From the NCBI GenBank assembly GCA_934385475.1, contig CAKRPS010000051.1:1-14542 (forward strand): a stretch of DNA of 14,542 nt, written 5' to 3'. Both the position numbers and the translations under genes were made by a program. The notes beneath the pieces are model-generated. The model was not told the origin of the DNA. It did no database searches and saw nothing but the letters and a program-made list of their open reading frames with translations. Below, in pieces: positions 13,445 to 14,542 of the stretch (position 1 is its first letter; every line of letters begins with the position of its first letter). The stretch is from an uncultured Lachnospiraceae bacterium. Lineage in GTDB: Bacteria > Bacillota > Clostridia > Lachnospirales > Lachnospiraceae.

Positions 13445-13669
13445 TCAGTATTCCTTCTTAACCTCCGTCAGCCCATAAATCTTCTTAAACCGCTCCAGAT
13501 CCTGCGGATCACGGATCAGCATAACCTCCGTAAAATGCGAATTATCATAGCTTCGGAAGCCGGCAACCGACTCTCCCGTGCAGATAGAGGATTTCACAAC
13601 CGCAAATACTAAAAAAAATGCTGCAAGGATCAGACATTTTCGTCCTCCTCTTCCTGTCCTATCATTCAT
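13445..13669 (-). CDS. Small single-pass membrane protein overlapping the CotH gene
   Basis: A 74-residue protein of unrecognised family. A basic N-terminus (NDRTGRGGRK) is followed by one hydrophobic helix at about 12-25 (CLILAAFFLVFAVV) and a soluble tail of about 45 residues, ending LTEVKKEY. Start ATG 13669 is 8 nt inside the 3' end of the CotH gene, in another frame, with AAGG 8 nt upstream, so translation is probably coupled to CotH. The tail would lie outside if the positive-inside rule holds. It could be an accessory or anchor protein of the CotH kinase. Alternatively it is a C-terminal membrane anchor separated from CotH by a frameshift. Moderate confidence that it is a gene. Confidence 0.6.
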   Translation of the reverse strand: MNDRTGRGGRKCLILAAFFLVFAVVKSSICTGESVAGFRSYDNSHFTEVMLIRDPQDLERFKKIYGLTEVKKEY

Positions 13670-14542
13670 CTGGAAGACCTTGTCTCCTGTCATTTTGCAT
13701 GGTGCCCATGTCAGACAGCACAAGTCCCTCTGTATCAACCGGCGTATCATCCCCTGCAAGCTGTCTGTCAACCGCCTCGGCCCGCAGTGTGACAAATTCC
13801 GTGATCGCTTCAACACCCTCTTCAAATTCTTCCGTTGTACAGAATTTCGTGGGGTCCTTCTCCACATAAGGCCCTATCAGTTCTGCTGTCTGCGTTATCT
13901 TTTCTTCCAGTTCTCCGTCCGTAAACCAATGCTCAAGAAATTCCGCAAACAGTTCATGATACTCGTCCGTATACGTTTCCTGTGAGAAAATCCATCCGAG
14001 CATCGGGCGGTCATCCACATCTCCGCCCGAAACCGGATTGTCAATCGACTCATTGACCGCATCGGACGCATTATTTCCCTGAAAAGTCCCGAAAGCAAGA
14101 TTATAGTCCCAGGGAATCATGCTAAGCTGTCCGTCCTGCTCATAGAGATAATAATTGTGGATCATCGATCCGGTATAGCTGTCTCCGTTGCAGACAAAAT
14201 TGTGGACCACAAAATAGCGGAGTACCTCGTCTGTATTGACACACTCTTCCAGATCCGAATAACTGTTAAGACTCTTGAGTGATGCGATCAGCCGATTCTG
14301 ATCCGCATCGGAAATGTCTGTCTTCGCATTGTCAAAAATATTGCTGTAGCTATCCACATCGTCGTCAATATACTTGAGCTTCACATCATCACTGCCCATA
14401 CCGCCCGGAGCATCTCCCGGCTGCATCCTCTGCTCTCCATCCGGCAGTTCCGGGAGCTCTCCATCCTGTCCCGGCGGGGTCATTCCTTCTTCTCCGTCCG
14501 GCAGTTCAAAATCTTCCATGTGGAAGTCTCGTCCGTTTCCGC
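13662..14542 (-). CDS. CotH family kinase, 5' part cut by the window edge
   Basis: About 293 C-terminal residues are present; the frame is open to the window edge (GNGRDFH precedes the first internal Met), so the true start lies outside. CotH proteins are atypical extracytoplasmic protein kinases, first known for phosphorylating spore coat proteins. Visible family features are the KYIDDDVDSYSNIFDN segment, EVLRYFVVHNFVCNGDSYTG, NYYLYEQDG and the motif IPWDYNLAFG, whose Asp belongs to the conserved active-site region. Near the visible N-terminus there is a Pro-, Glu-, Asp- and Gly-rich stretch with repeated 'LPDGE' units. The C-terminus is polar, with no anchor. Its stop overlaps the small membrane-protein gene by 8 nt. 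Many clostridial CotH genes are vegetative rather than sporulation genes, so the role is open. Confidence 0.9.
   Translation of the reverse strand, partial: GNGRDFHMEDFELPDGEEGMTPPGQDGELPELPDGEQRMQPGDAPGGMGSDDVKLKYIDDDVDSYSNIFDNAKTDISDADQNRLIASLKSLNSYSDLEECVNTDEVLRYFVVHNFVCNGDSYTGSMIHNYYLYEQDGQLSMIPWDYNLAFGTFQGNNASDAVNESIDNPVSGGDVDDRPMLGWIFSQETYTDEYHELFAEFLEHWFTDGELEEKITQTAELIGPYVEKDPTKFCTTEEFEEGVEAITEFVTLRAEAVDRQLAGDDTPVDTEGLVLSDMGTMQNDRRQGLPDE

Overview
The window looks like chromosome of a spore-forming, moderate-GC Firmicute, most likely a Lachnospiraceae-type clostridium. This is inferred from gene content (CotH-type spore kinase, CotF/ferritin-like protein, TraX plus DUF2752 membrane proteins, tandem-GGDEF protein) and strong GGAGG-type ribosome binding sites. 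There are no rRNA or tRNA genes, CRISPR arrays, transposases or phage genes.

Layout. (1) 1-1014, plus strand: a COG1092-type SAM methyltransferase behind a plausible promoter. (2) 3639-1041, minus strand: a compact four-gene operon, AraC/cupin regulator -> TraX-like membrane protein -> DUF2752 protein -> Gln/Tyr-repeat membrane protein. The AraC and TraX genes overlap by 4 nt and the last two genes are 2 nt apart. (3) 3782-7327, plus strand, divergent from the AraC gene: two half-transporters forming a heterodimeric ABC exporter. Motif inspection predicts one degenerate and one catalytic ATP site. (4) 7984-7331, minus strand: deoC, which converges on the exporter with only 3 bp between stop codons. 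Its leader contains a 75-nt near-continuous hairpin. (5) 9677-8145, minus strand: an antibiotic-resistance-type ABC-F protein (Lsa-like). Its roughly 350-nt non-genic upstream region holds an intrinsic terminator just before the gene and a chain of small ORFs that overlap start-to-stop. (6) 12044-10032, minus strand: a membrane diguanylate cyclase and a ferritin-like/CotF-type protein. (7) 13300-12084, minus strand: acyl-CoA thioesterase and alpha/beta-hydrolase esterase, with a perfect TATAAT promoter. (8) 14542-13445, minus strand: the 3' part of a CotH kinase gene, cut by the window edge, overlapping a small single-pass membrane protein gene.

Functional links. The AraC regulator and the exporter share a 142-bp divergent control region, so local regulation is likely. 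The strongest candidate for undescribed biology is the leader of the ABC-F gene. Its terminator-attenuator lies inside the last of five candidate upstream ORFs linked by 1- to 4-nt overlaps, so ribosome traffic through the leader could decide read-through. This fits the known theme of ribosome-mediated attenuation of ABC-F resistance genes, but the five-ORF cascade is my reading of the sequence and is untested. The rest is mostly ordinary housekeeping or accessory clostridial content.
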